Of a DNA stretch of 64,000 nucleotides, positions 49,451 to 61,900 are shown piece by piece. The stretch's first letter is position 1. The number at the start of each line of letters is the position of its first letter. This stretch comes from Doris montereyensis. Its lineage: Eukaryota; Mollusca; Gastropoda; Nudibranchia; Dorididae. The translations under genes were made by a program, and so were the position numbers. Where the stretch lies: positions 27,501 to 91,500 of the forward strand of contig JAXRKP010000569.1 of NCBI GenBank assembly GCA_037039925.1, given 5' to 3'. Under the pieces are notes generated by a model. The model was not told the origin of the DNA. It made no database searches and was given only the letters and a program-made list of their open reading frames with translations.

Positions 49451-50080
49451 GATAAAAAACAAACAAAAAAACAAAGAAAACTCTTTATGAACTCTTTATG
49501 TCAACAAAGGAAATAAATAGGATCCGCTTGTTACAAAACTTGAATAATAATGCTATTGTAATTCCATTCTTCATGCTATTTAGTAGTCTTACTCACGGCG
49601 CCGAAAACACGTACCTCTTAGTTTCTTCTGTCCGCCAGTTAGGTCACGTTGACCGAAGTCAGCTACCAGTCAGAAGGCAACGCAAGTCTTACCTATCGGC
49701 AGTTGCGGAAATGCCAATTAAATGACAATATAATATTGTTCTTTTTTCACCATATTTATTAGTCTGAATGTCATAAGCGTGTGGTCACCAAGTTTGAACT
49801 GAGTACTTTTCCATTGGGCGCAAAAATTATACCCAAGACATTGTTCATTATTACGCAAGAAGAGTTCAAAGTTGGTCTAGGAAAATTGAAATTAATTGTG
49901 GACAATATGAACTTCAAAAATCTCGGAAAACCGAACTTGCAATAATTACCAAACCGGCAGAAACTCATCTCGCTACATTTGTAAACATCATGACGAAACA
50001 CATTGGAGGTTTCATTTGAAATGACGAAGCTAGCTCTGTTTAACTAACAAGCACTGCGACATAGGCCACCTTGACAGACA
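49451..50080. other. No gene confirmed
   Basis: A plus-strand frame around 49765-49940 reads protein-like (FPLGAKIIPKTLFIITQEEF), but I do not recognise it and no splice context can be built. Otherwise unremarkable. Confidence 0.35.
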
Positions 50081-50084
50081 CAAA

Positions 50085-50560
50085 GCGAGAGAGACAGACA
50101 GACAGACAGAGTACATGCGACATACATTGTTTAGCTGTCGATCGAGAAATATAGTATTTATCAAAATTGACTCATATTATGCAAAATATTATATACGTGC
50201 TGAGTACCCATTCGCACATTAGGCAATACTAAGCAAGTGTATGTGTGCGTGTGTGGTATATGTGTGTGCGTATGTGTGTATGTGTGTGAGAGACAGTAAG
50301 CAAAGGAGAAAGAGAGAGAGAGAACGATAGTACTTTACGTATATGCATTGTTTTAGATCGACAATAATAGTATTATCAAAGTTGCCTCAAATGCTTAATA
50401 TTATTTTTTGCATTGAGTATCCATTCGCAATATTAAGCATGTGTAGTGTGTGTGTGTGTGTGTAATATGTGTGTGTGTGTGAGAGAGAGAGATACTATTA
50501 TAGTGCAGGATACATTTTTTAGCTAGCTATCCATCGATATAGAATTTGCCCAATACCATT
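50085..50560. repeat. Degenerate ~200-bp tandem repeat, about 2.5 units, with GA and GT tracts
   Basis: Units begin at GA-rich tracts (about 50085, 50305, 50480) and share a 'TACATTGTTTAGCT.TCGATC' block, a 'GAGTACCCATTCGCA' block, 'TAAGCA.GTGTA' and a (GT)n run. The third unit is partial. Confidence 0.75.
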
Positions 50561-50570
50561 TCTACTCTAG

Positions 50571-52270
50571 ACGTTTTTAAACATGCAAATAATTGTAATT
50601 GACTTATGTATCCAACAGAAAGAATGTAAACCGTTGATACTATTGTCGAAAATGGTTGACTCGAACATGCATGTCATGTTAGAAAATGGAAAGGACTGTG
50701 AACAAATAAATAAACCTGTATTTCATGTTGGAAAAAGTGGGTCGGGTTCGAAAACAATTCATTACTCCAGAATTGACGATGAAACCTAAATGAATTTAAC
50801 ACAGGCTGATAGAGAAATCTTTGCTCTTGCAATTAAACTTTGTTTGACGGCTGTATAAAGTTCCGTTTTTTATAATAAGACACCAAATGCTGATAAAGCC
50901 TACTCAGTTTTTAACATATACCCACTCCACAAAAAGGTACACTACACAAAAAGCCACAAATGATAGAAATACCGGAATTTCACAAACACAAGAGCAGATG
51001 TTAAGCGTTTGAGTTCGCAAAAAACTAAGCCGAAAAAGGGTTTTATTCCTTAATTAGAAAGGGTAGAAGTTGTGCAATTTTTGGCGCATTTTGGTAGCAG
51101 TGCCGATCATTACCGAAGGGACCCATTGACGCTAGCAGAGCCTTGTCAGACGGCTGTGCACCGGTAATTTATTACCTGCACCTGATTACAACTAAGAGGT
51201 CGAGTTTTGTGTTAAGAGTTCGACGCTGTGTACTAAATATAAAAGAGAAAACAGACTTTAAAATTCAACCAAACTGAAGCAAAACAAAAGAAAGTAATCC
51301 CCCCTCAGTGCTTTTACCAAACAAGAAGAAGAACAAAGACCCCCCCCCCCCCCCCTCTCCCAAAAAAAGCATGTGCACGTGCAACAAACAAAATTCACCT
51401 CATCAGACTCATTAGTATTTTCATGCTTTGTCGTAAGCTGTTGTTTACGAAGAAGAAAATAACAGTTAAGAAACCTAGTGTACTTAAAAACTTAAATTAT
51501 ACTGACCACTGTATTGCTATCAGTATCACTACCCTTCTAATGAAGACAGGTATGCACCACGGAACAAAATTTTATTGGAAAGTTTTAAAAATAATTATTT
51601 CAATTGAAAAAACTTTTTAACAGAAATGTCTTAAGGTACAATCATATATTAATTTATTAGATATCTTTGAATTATGTGTGATTTAGGTGATTGTCTACCA
51701 AGTTAAGCAACGACAAAAGATGAAATAAATTATTTGCCGTACATGTATATACCTGTTTTCATTAGAACTGTAGTTATATTGTATATTATACATGTATTAT
51801 AATATAATGTCTTTCATTTCAATATGATTGCTGTCATTACTTCTTTCTTATCTGTCCTGGCTGAATTATCCTTTTTTTCTTTTTTCGTCTTTTCTTTCTT
51901 TTTTTGTCAACCATTGCCACACTTGTCTGCAAGTGCAATGTAATGTAAGATGTAAGTGTTAACTCAAATCCATTTACTTTCCTTCTGCCTTTTCATAACT
52001 TGTCACCAGTCCAGTGTTTGATCAAATTCATGTTCGTGTATTGAGATATAATAATTCATAAAAATGTTATCTATTCTGTATCTGTAAATAATATAAGAAC
52101 AGATTTGTTGATTGTAATATAAATAACATAATGCATTTGGCTTTTTTGTACAGTAAACAGACTGAATATCATAACTGCACTATGATTTATTTCTTCCCGG
52201 CTGTTAAAGAAACAAATGGGCTGTCACACTATTGTAATTGATTAGTGTATTTGAATTGGCAACTTTTGAA
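50571..52270. other. No gene recognised
   Basis: AT-rich sequence. A C-run at 51342-51354. Short frames (50583-50789, 51423-51620) have no family signature. Confidence 0.45.
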
Positions 52271-52274
52271 TAGA

Positions 52275-52382
52275 TTCCTACTTCTTTCCTTTCACTGCTC
52301 CTTTACTTATCTTTCATCTTGCTGTCTCCCCTTAATTCATCCTGAGATCATCGGATATGGATAAGGTAAATTTCAATGAAAT
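52275..52382 (-). repeat. Interspersed repeat family C
   Basis: TTACTTATCTTTCATCTTGC, AATTCATCCTGAGATCATC and AAATTTCAATGAAAT match the copy at 34717. A different tRNA-like element follows directly. Confidence 0.65.
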
Positions 52383-52414
52383 ATGACATGCATACCGGGT
52401 GGGGGGGAGGGGGC

Positions 52415-52640
52415 ACTGTTAGTGTTAGTTCAGTTGCCAGAGTGTCTGGCTAGTTCTCGGGAGATGAGTGTGATTCCTAGTCAGGGTATTATTTTCCGTC
52501 CCTCCTGTCGACCCAGCAGCGACTTGGCAAAGGTGAAGTTGGCATGGAAAACAATGGCAAACTATACTATTATACCGCATGTCTAAAGAAGAATCTAGTT
52601 GCTGTACGCTCATCTCGTGATTAGGCTTCTTTACTTTTTA
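52415..52640 (+). mobile_element. Possible third tRNA-derived SINE (family E)
   Basis: TTCAGTTGCCAGAGTGTCTG and GAGTGTGATTCCTAGTC resemble A and B boxes at tRNA spacing, and a body of about 130 bp follows. Only one copy is in the window, so the call is weak. Confidence 0.4.
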
Positions 52641-53532
52641 ATCATGGAGGGGGTGTCTAATTTTCATTAAAAAAGGAATTTAATGCTACTTTTACTACTG
52701 AAGTACACCGACAGTAAACGAAAAAGAACGTATCAGGAGAAATAAATAAAGTGTCTAAGGGTATAAAGTGTAAAATGATATAGCAGCGAAATGTTCTGGC
52801 TGCGCAACCTATACCCTCCACGAAAGACAAAAGAACAATGAAAATATTGAAATGTAATTCGAGTGATACTGATAGTGATTAAATTTAGAACATAACTAGT
52901 GGAGCCGAGATGTGGTCACTGGCATGACGATTCCTAATATTATATGGTCATACACATGTACATTGTATCTTCTTTTCTCGATATCTCTGCCAGTCGATAA
53001 AATCAGAAGACGATTTGTCTTCTTGAAATGTATGGTCTTTAGTAGGCTCTCCATGTAGCCGTGGAGCTTTCTTCTATTACTTTTAACTTCTAGTAGAGGC
53101 ATTTTGCTTGGCCATATCGCTGTTCTCTCTGATGTGTAGAAACGACACTGCTGGAGGGTTATGTTCAGTGTTCTGGTGGGAGGCTCCACACTTACTCCTT
53201 TCCGATGTATATTAATTATTATAGATATAATACATTTCAGTATGGTCAAAGGTTACCGAACCATTCCTTTAAACTTAAACCCAATTTGCCATTGCCTTTG
53301 AAGAGACAGATTCCAACGGGTAGTACGATTATTACATGTACTATTACTAGCTGTAGCAATCATGAGTTTGATCAATTATGGACAAATATCTTTATTGATT
53401 GCTCATCCATGTTTTGCTGTCACTGTCATAGAACGGCTGGCGTGTGTTCCTGGTGGGTCGTCCATTCTTTTCTTTTACCGTACCAGGTATTTCATTTCTC
53501 AAAGTTGTATTTATCTTTTTTTTTTTTCTCTT
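52641..53532. other. No gene recognised
   Basis: No conserved frame on either strand. Confidence 0.45.
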
Positions 53533-53572
53533 ATATATTTATATATATATATATATATATACATATATATAC

Positions 53573-53631
<59 letters not shown>

Positions 53632-53652
53632 CATATATATACATATATATAT
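53533..53652. repeat. (TA)n with regular C interruptions (ATATAC)
   Basis: About 120 bp of TA repeats with CATATATATA modules. It adjoins the tail of a LINE fragment. Tyr-Ile frames are spurious. Confidence 0.97.
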
Positions 53653-53654
53653 AA

Positions 53655-53965
53655 TAATAATAACAATAATATGAATTTATAAGGCGCATTATCTTAGCAT
53701 TAAAAGCTCTATGCGCCGTACAAGACAATTTCATACATTTTAAAACATATTATTATGATTGGAATAAAATCAAAATTAAAATTACCATGCATACATTAAG
53801 AAAAAGTAGACCTAAAAATGGGTTTTAAGGTTCTTCTTGAAAGATTCGTAAGACGAAGACAATTTACACAAATCACTGAGGTCATTCCATAAATGAGGAG
53901 AACAGACTGAGAAAGCTCTATCCCCCGTAGTGACATTAGGGCGATGCAGGGTTGGGTTTTTTTGT
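53655..53965 (-). mobile_element. CR1/L2-type LINE 3' end, minus strand
   Basis: On the minus strand it reads TTGDRAFSVCSPHLWNDLSD followed by a stop after about 25 more residues, the C-terminal motif of CR1/L2-group RTs. Then come a 3' UTR with GCGCCTTATAAATTC and an ATT tail (plus-strand ATAATAATAATAACAATAAT at 53650). Related to 7226-7985. Confidence 0.8.
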
Positions 53966-54169
53966 CAACAAAATTTTGCTTGGTTTTGCTCTGGTATTTA
54001 CTACTACTTCACCTGGTGATGACATTGTTACGGTAGTAATGTGCTTCATCACTTAACCGTACATACGCTTAACCTAGTCATTATCTTGGTCAATCCTTTC
54101 AAGGAACAAACTGGCCACCTCCTCTCATCAAAACGTTTGCTGATAAAGCTTGTTTGATTGATACATGTA

Positions 54170-54835
54170 TGTATACTGAAAGAATGAAGGTGGAGGTCTT
54201 TCGTAAATATTTTATGCAAGGAAGCTGAGGGAAATTGAGTTCTTGTGATCGTGAAATAATAATAGAAGGAGAGAAGTGGGAAGTGTTAATAGTTTTAAGT
54301 AGCTAGGTACTCAAATATAAGCCAATGGGAAAACAACTCCAGAGATTAGATGATGACTCGCAATGGCAAGCATCAAATTGAAAAAGATGGAAAATACCAG
54401 GAAGTGGAAGGGGCGATGCACAGACAACATTGATGATATCTTAAGAAACATTGTCTTCCCTAAAGCAACATAATATTGATACGAAACGTGAATACTGAAC
54501 TGAGAGGATAGTAGACTAACAACCTTTGAAATGAGATGTTACTGATATCCTGAATAAAAAAAAGTAAAGAATGAAACTATCCTTCAAAGAATAAAGGTCC
54601 AACGCCAAGGGCTTCGCAACAACAAAAAAAAAGGTGGAAACTCAAATGTGTTGGGCACATGAAGAGACATGAAACAAAGGAAAAGCAAATATTACAAGCA
54701 GAAGCTAAAATAGAGGGGGAGAGGGAGACCAACGTGGAGATGGGAACAAGATATAACCGACTGGCTGGACATGACAGTAGCACTTAGTAAAAGAAGCTGG
54801 AAGGTTGGCTGCAAACCTTAAAGATTTCCGATTTA
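54170..54835 (+). mobile_element. Decayed LINE, RT C-terminal region (another lineage)
   Basis: Broken frames contain KLKKMENTRKWKG, FEMRCYRRI-like, KCVGHMKRHETK and ERERPTWRWEQDITDWLDMT, matching the C-terminal layout of endonuclease-type LINEs. Many stops. Distinct from family A in sequence. Confidence 0.7.
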
Positions 54836-55058
54836 AGATTCAGAATGCGACCTTCTGTCTGAAAACGCCTTGATGAATGAGAGATGATGAGGTGTTCAAC
54901 TTGGCTTTAGGTCAGTAGCAACACTCGATGTACTTTGCAAACCGTAAGGATTTCCGAGTGAAGATTCAAAATGCGACCTTCTGTCAGAATATGCAAGGAA
55001 TGAGAAATGATGAGGTGTTAACTTGGGTTTAGGTCGGTGCCTACGCTCGATATGCTTT
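54815..55058. repeat. ~122-bp tandem duplication
   Basis: Two copies sharing GATTTCCGA, AAGATTCA, AATGCGACCTTCTGTC and GATGATGAGGTGTT. It begins at the end of the LINE remnant. Confidence 0.85.
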
Positions 55059-55059
55059 G

Positions 55060-55830
55060 TTGTTTCTGTTTTCACTCCTTGATGCATCGCTGTTGATGAG
55101 ATGAGAAATAATCTTCATTTGCACGGTTTTGATAAAAATTATCGTTTGTCACGATTTTCGCTATAGTTCTTGGAATGGGTTTTCTTCACATCTGATATTG
55201 GACATCAAATAAAGTGTATTTAAATGATGGTTCCGCTTATACTAAATTTGACTTCTGTCAATGCGTGAACAAAAGTGATTAGCAATAGAAAACGACCATT
55301 TAATTTTGAGACACTCGTGACATGATGCGAATATTCCATGGCGCAATTCGAAGAGATTTGTTTGTTGAAAAGGAATCTGGACAGAGAGTCCTTCCGGCTT
55401 TTCCCACTGTCCATCATTTGATCTCTAAAAGAAGCCCCAACGTATCCCAAGAGATTTAAATGATTTGTGTGTCTGAAAGGTTTTTTCAAGGTGACAGGGT
55501 TAATTTTGCATCCAACCCCAGCCTGAAGGACCCAATGATTTTTTTCGGAAGCCTCAACCTAAAAAAGGGCCCTATTTGGTCGTCTTTTACGACACGCGTG
55601 GTCACAGTAAAAGAACATTCTTTGCAGCACCCATACCCACTCTCCTGTTCCTTGTTGTAAATGATTTCCCAACCTCTGAGCCTAAGTGTCTTCTGGTCCT
55701 CTTGAGTGGATAAAATCATTTCTTCCAGGCAGGATACAAAAAGCGATGGTATGTCCAACCATTTGCTTAGATTAAGTTAGATGCTCCTCGAAGAATGTTG
55801 TACGGTCCGCTACTCTTTTTGATATAGATA
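55060..55830. other. No gene confirmed
   Basis: Minus-strand frames (55220-55489, 55486-55758) are open but unrecognised. The motif GGTCGTCTTTTACGACACGC (about 55580) contains an inverted repeat. Possibly old transposon DNA. Confidence 0.35.
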
Positions 55831-55836
55831 TACATG

Positions 55837-55844
<8 letters not shown>

Positions 55845-55913
<69 letters not shown>
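55845..55913. repeat. (CA)n(TA)n compound microsatellite
   Basis: CA run then TA run, followed at 55939 and 55997 by two direct copies of ACGTTATGGCATGTGCATGT plus AAAGTTTTAAAGATAAAGC. Confidence 0.95.
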
Positions 55914-55916
<3 letters not shown>

Positions 55917-56439
55917 TATATTTATTAAGTGATTTTTATACGTTATGGCATGTGCATGTAAAGTTTTAAAGATAAAGCATGTGTTATTAGATTATTACGT
56001 TATGGCATGTGCATGTAAAGTTTTAAAGATAAAGCCAGTTTGCGTAACGCTTTTATTTGCACACTTGGGCTCATGACAGTTTTGAGCAACTCGGACTCGG
56101 ACCCATCAGGTTTGTGCCCAGACATAAAATTTGCGATAGGCTGAGTCCATACACTTAGTCATTGATTCCCTTTTGGGTGTCTTCCACCCTGACTAGAGAC
56201 TGCTAATGCAACTTATACGCTCAGTGATACATTGTAAATAGCACACCTCACATGGTTTAGCCCGTCTGCTGAAGCAGCGTGCCGGGAAGTGACACTTGGA
56301 GTCATTATGTGAAAGATGTAGGAGATTGATAAGGACCAGAGATGTAAGTTTGTTCTTACAATTACAAAGACGCCGCAGCCAAACCGTCAATGTTGCTACC
56401 TCTGTCCAGAGCCCCCTACATGCCAATTTCTCACAACAG

Positions 56440-57680
56440 CAGAGCTAGTCTTACGGAGACAACAAAGGAGATCCAGCGTCTGGTGACAAATGAAGTCCTA
56501 AATCTATGAGACTAAAAGGAAAGAACCATGTACCGGTATGTGAAGATGCAAAAGTTCAATACCAATACCAGCATGTTGACAGCAAGAATAGAAAGTAAAA
56601 GACAGCAGCTAAAGACGAATAGATAGAGGAGCTATAACATGTCATTGAGACAGGAATGGGAACGGGAAAAAGCAAGCAGGCCTAAAACATTTTCAAGACC
56701 CTCATCAAGACCAGCCAGTAGACAGACCAGAGCAGTTGTTATTGAAGATAAAGATAGAAGACCTTTGACTGTCTGAAAATGACAAACTCCTGAAGAGGTG
56801 GACAGAATAATGTAACGAACTTTACAACCACGAACTACACCCAGATACCTCCATACTTCAAGAGGCCCATACAATTATACTGAAGGAGAGAGTTGAGGCA
56901 GTTGTAAAGAGCCTTAAACCAGGCAACTATTTGAATGGATAGCGTTCCCTCAGAACTGCTAAAATGTGGAGGTGATGCAGCAACAAAAGCCTTTAAAGTC
57001 CTCTGCCAGAGGACTTGTAAAAAAGAAAGGGGCTAGGAAATGGACACAATTTCTAGTTAAGCCCCTACCCAAAAAAAGGGGGAAGTCTTAGACAATGTCA
57101 GAATTACAGAAACAAAAATCTGACCGGTCACCCCAGCAAGGTTATTCTCCGTGTGATCCTCTAACGACTAAAACTAAAATCAAAGACTGAGGAAATTACT
57201 TGCAGAAGAGTATGCAGGCTTTAGAACAGGCTGGAGTACCGTGGAACAAATTTTCACGTGTAGGGTCTTCGTGGAAAAACACACCCGACATCAATGGGAT
57301 TTATTTCCCATCTTTGTTGACTTAAGGCTAAGGGAATCCAGAATTTCGAGACCAAGTGCCTGCGTGTAGGCTATGTATGGAACATGGTGACTAACCTCGT
57401 AGATCCTCAAGAACCTCTCCTGGTAACAGTCAGAGGAAGAAAACTGATACGGTTAGGCCTTGTAGTTGTAGTGAGACACAACACCTCTCTATAACAGTAC
57501 TATAAAGCTTGATTGGGAGAGGACACAAACGTGGAAGGCAACGCAAGAGCAGCTGGTCCAATACTGTCAAAGAGTGGACAGAGATATGGTGGGTCCAGTA
57601 TCAGAATAAGGCTCTGCCGGCCATATGCTAATGTTGATAGATGGTCTGTAAATACATATATTATTGGCTCGCCGGTAAAA
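56440..57680 (+). mobile_element. Decayed LINE, RT fragments (another lineage)
   Basis: Shifted frames recall an RT: KVILRVILRRLKLK, EYAGFRTGWSTVEQIFTCRV and LFPIFVDLR, then a jump to a C-terminal block RGHKRGRQRKSWSNTVKEWT. Stops are frequent and the FADD region is missing, so this is a dead, deleted copy. Confidence 0.75.
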
Positions 57681-58560
57681 GGAAGAAAGTTAAATTCAAA
57701 AAAGAAAATTTATTTCTTAAAAATTAAGAGAAAACATTTTGTTTTACGATACTGTAATTACTGTAAGATTACAGTAGCTAGATTACAACAACGTGTGCGC
57801 TATTGCGACTGCAAATTCATCAGTTAGTTTTTGTGAAGTCAATTTTATGAAGCACATCACTTTCAAAGCAGAGAAGTGCTAGTATACTAAGACGTTGATC
57901 GTTTAACATCTTTAATTCCCTTTTTCCTTTTTTGTTGTCATCATTGCGAAAAAGAACGTTCCCTTCAGCAGTTCGTAGCCATTAGAACGTAATACACATA
58001 AATTATGCGTGCTACTTTCGTTTTTGGAAATGCATGATGAACTCCAGTAGTGTGCAACATTTGAAACATCCCCTGGGCACTTCCAGTTAGTGCTATTTCA
58101 TAGGATCTCTGCTCTTTATCATCATCATCATTATCATCATCAGCAGCAGCAGTAGCAGCAGCATCATCATCATCATCAACAACTGCATAACCCACAGGAC
58201 GTTGCATTCCTCACAGCACCTCACATGCTGAATGTCTCTCTGTACTGTGCCATTCTTTCTGTGTGTTTTTGTTACCGGTATTCTTTTTTTCCCCAAATGC
58301 TTCCTCTACATCTGTCTTTCTGTATGCCTTTCCTCTGTTTCTTTTCCTACTCATCTTACCCTCCAAAATCAACCTTCCTCGACGTTCATGTCATTTGATA
58401 TGGCCAAAGGCGAAAGGCCGAAGGTCAAATGCCAAAGTATTTCAGCTTTAGAGCTCCTTCTTTTAATTGCAACTCTTCTCTCTCTTATGAATGCATTGGT
58501 TCTGTGTTCAGTCCATGAAATTCTAAGGAATTTTCTGTAGTATTTCATTTCGAGTGGATT
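57681..58560. other. No gene recognised, with a CAT/CAG trinucleotide patch
   Basis: TCATCATCATCAGCAGCAGC-type repeats at about 58105-58178. Other frames lack family signatures. Confidence 0.5.
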
Positions 58561-58924
58561 CAACAATTTAACTCTTTATACCAGCATTATCATAAATAAA
58601 CGAAATTCTTCTTGGAGGGAAGACAAGTCTTTCGAATACATACCAACACGTCTTGAAATACCAACATCGATTTATTCATCATAATATATAGAGCTGTACT
58701 CAATCAAAACACCAAACCTCTGCAGCATCATGGAAAATATCTCAATATAGTTTTGTAGCGTGCTCTTCAGTTCATCGATGATGACATTGACATAAAAAAT
58801 GTTGACTTTGAATTTTTGCTAGCGCAACATCCTTTTTCCAGTATCTGTAGTATCTCCGTCACTGACATGCTTCTTACGCTTGGGTACTCGCCGACTTTTA
58901 AATGTGTATGTGATGCTACCACAG
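58561..58924. other. Flank of the LINE, nothing recognised
   Basis: AT-rich sequence ending in GATGCTACCACAG directly before the LINE 5' terminus. Confidence 0.45.
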
Positions 58925-61900
58925 CCCGGGCAGTGGACAGGTAAGCACCTGTACGGGGAGAGACGATCCCACTCTCCCCGAGTCTTCTGCTGCCTTGCAG
59001 GCGAGGCCTTTGCCGACCAAAGGCTAAGCGAGCTAACGCTGACAGAAAACGACCTGCTGCCTTGCATGCCAATGTTGACGGACCAAAGGATAAGGGAGTT
59101 AACCCTGACAGAAAATAACAACCTGCTGCCTTGCAGGCTGGTCTTGAATGACTAAAGGCTAAGGAGTTAACCCTGACAGAGAATAACAAGGCCTGGCAGG
59201 GGCATCAAGGTGGCAGCCCCACCATCTACCTAGTCCTAGAGTACAGTGGACTAATCCCCTGATTATCCAAAACAAACTGATTCAGAGAAATAAAAATAAT
59301 ATAACCGGCTTGATCTTTCGAAGACAAACTTGGAAACGAATACGGACTGTGATTTTTGGAACATGGAATGTATTGTTAGGGCAATGAATGGAAAAGAGTT
59401 AGAATTAGTTGAAGAAATGGAAATTTTCAAAGTACATATTTTGGGCATTACAGAAACAAGGAAAAAAGGACAAGGAATAGAAAATGTAGGACCGAATCAT
59501 ATTTTAATCTTCTCAGGAGTAGATGTCAAAGATAGAGCTAGGACAGGAATAGGCCTCCTAGTGCATAAAAGGCATGAAAAACTAGTAGAAAGTTGGGAAT
59601 TTATGACTCCACAGCCATTAGAGGTAAATATCAAACCAAAGGATGAGAAATTAAATTATTAACAGCTTATGGACCAAACGAAGACGCAACTAAAGAAGAA
59701 AAAGATATCTCTGAAAACCATTTACAAATAGCTGCAGAGAATCTTAAACACAAAAAGGAACTAATGCTTTTAGTAGATTTAAACGCTATAGTAGGCAAAC
59801 ATGTAGAAACATCAGGGGGAGTAATAGGTAAAGATAGAGAGACAACAACTTCTCCAAATGGAGAGAGGCTAATGGATTTTTGCCTAAAGAATAACATGAA
59901 AATAGCCAACACCTTTTTTCCTCATAAAGATATCCACAAATATACAAGAGAAAATGAAGACAGGTGTGAAACGTCAATGATAGACTGCATAATAGTTAGC
60001 AGCTCCCATTTTTACAGTACATTGGATGCAAGAGTAAACAGAAGAGCAGAAATATTTAGTGATCGTCACTTGGTGGTTGCCAAAATGAGATTACTGACTG
60101 AAGAAAACAAACAGAAAAGGAAAGAGAAGAAAGCTACTAAACTCAAAATAGAAGAACTACATAAATCAGTAGCAAAACAGGTATACCAATCTAGGATAAA
60201 AGATTTATCAGTGAAACTGAAAGACAGATGGATCTGAATGATAACACAATAGAAGAAAAAGTGGCAGATGTATAAAGAAACACTCCTCATGTGTACTGAA
60301 GAGGTCTGTGGTAGGAAACAAATTAAAGGAGTTAGAAAAAGAACAGGATAGTGGAATGAGAATGTCAAGTCTAATATCAAAGAAAAGAAGGATGCCTGGA
60401 AGAAATACTTGCAAACAAAGAGACCAGAGGATAGGATAGATTATATGAATAAAAGAACTATTGCCAAAGAGGAAATGAGGAAAGCAACACAGGAACAATG
60501 GGAAGAGTTTGGACAAAGACTTCAAGAAAGCTATCAAGGAAATCAAAAGCTGTTCTGGTGGGCAGTGAATAGGAGAAAGACCAAAGCATGTCCAATATGA
60601 CAAATTAAGAATGATAAACGAGAAATAATGAAAGAAGACAGCGAAATCATGTAAACATGCAGGAAGTACTTTCACCAATTACATAATCCCTCCAGAACGT
60701 ATGAAACAAGGAGTAAAGATTAATTCGTAAGAGTAACAAGTAATCCAGAGGAGACAACTGAAGATCTAGATATATCAATGGAAGAAATCCAAACAGCTAC
60801 AAGAAAAGTGAAAATCCCAAGGAGCAGATCAAGAAATGATTAAAAACCCAGGGAGAGAGGCAGACAAACTACTACATGCAATATGCCAAAAAGGTGCCAG
60901 ACGACTGGAAAAAGGGAACGGTAGTACCATAAGAAAGGATCAACTATGGAATGCTCAAACTACAGAGGGATGTCAATACTTAGGGTTCAAGGAAAAGTAT
61001 GTGCCAGGATACTGGAAATGAGACTAAAGAAAAGAGAAGAGGATCAGATTGAAGAGCATCAGTATCAGAGTGGATTTAGACCAGGAAGAAATGTACAAGA
61101 CCACATACAATTAGACAAATAATAGAAAAATTCCCTGAGAGAAACATTGACTTACAATCGTGTTTTATTGACTTAGAAAAGGCATTTGACACTGTGAGGA
61201 GGGACGAACTATGGCATTCCTTAATAGAACACAATGTAGAGCAAAATTTGATAGACACCATTAACAGTTTTTACATTAAACCAACATGTGCAGTGAGAGT
61301 AGCTGGAAACATATCTGCAGAATTTGATGTAGATATAGGAGTACGACAGGGTTGTATCCTGTCCTCTTTTGTTTATAAACATTTATGGATTCAGTCGCGA
61401 AGACATCTTCAAAAATGAAGAAAAATAATGTAGATATGTGGAAGCTCAAACCAGTAAATGTATCAATGCAACTAAATAAAAGAGGAATGAGAGTAAATGC
61501 AAAGAAAACCAAAACAATGCTAGTAACTAGAAAAACTAAAACACAAAATTTTTAATTGGGCATGGAGAATTTAGAACAAGTTCAAAGCTACAATTACCTA
61601 GGAGTAATGATTAACTCAGGGAAAAACTAGAGAACAAATCAGCCAGAGAATCAAAAACAAGTGCAATATATAACCATCTAGGAAAGGCATAGGTAAGATT
61701 GTCAACAAAAACCAAAATGGCAGTATACAATACAGCTTAAATACTCTCTCTATGGCAGCGAAACTTGGAGCTTAGACAGTAGAGAATACAGTAGAGTACA
61801 GGCAGCTGAAATGAAATATCTAAGAAGAGTAGTAGGGAAAACTAAAAGAGACAAAATCAGAAACACAACAATAAGAGATCAAACCAAAGCAGGTGGCATA

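Noticed and set aside
53205..53682. Tyr-Ile-rich membrane-like proteins
   Set aside because: Their C-termini are translations of the (TA)n tract. The N-terminal parts lack any signature.
58767..59189. 140-codon minus-strand protein with internal repeats
   Set aside because: Antisense reading of the LINE 5' monomers.
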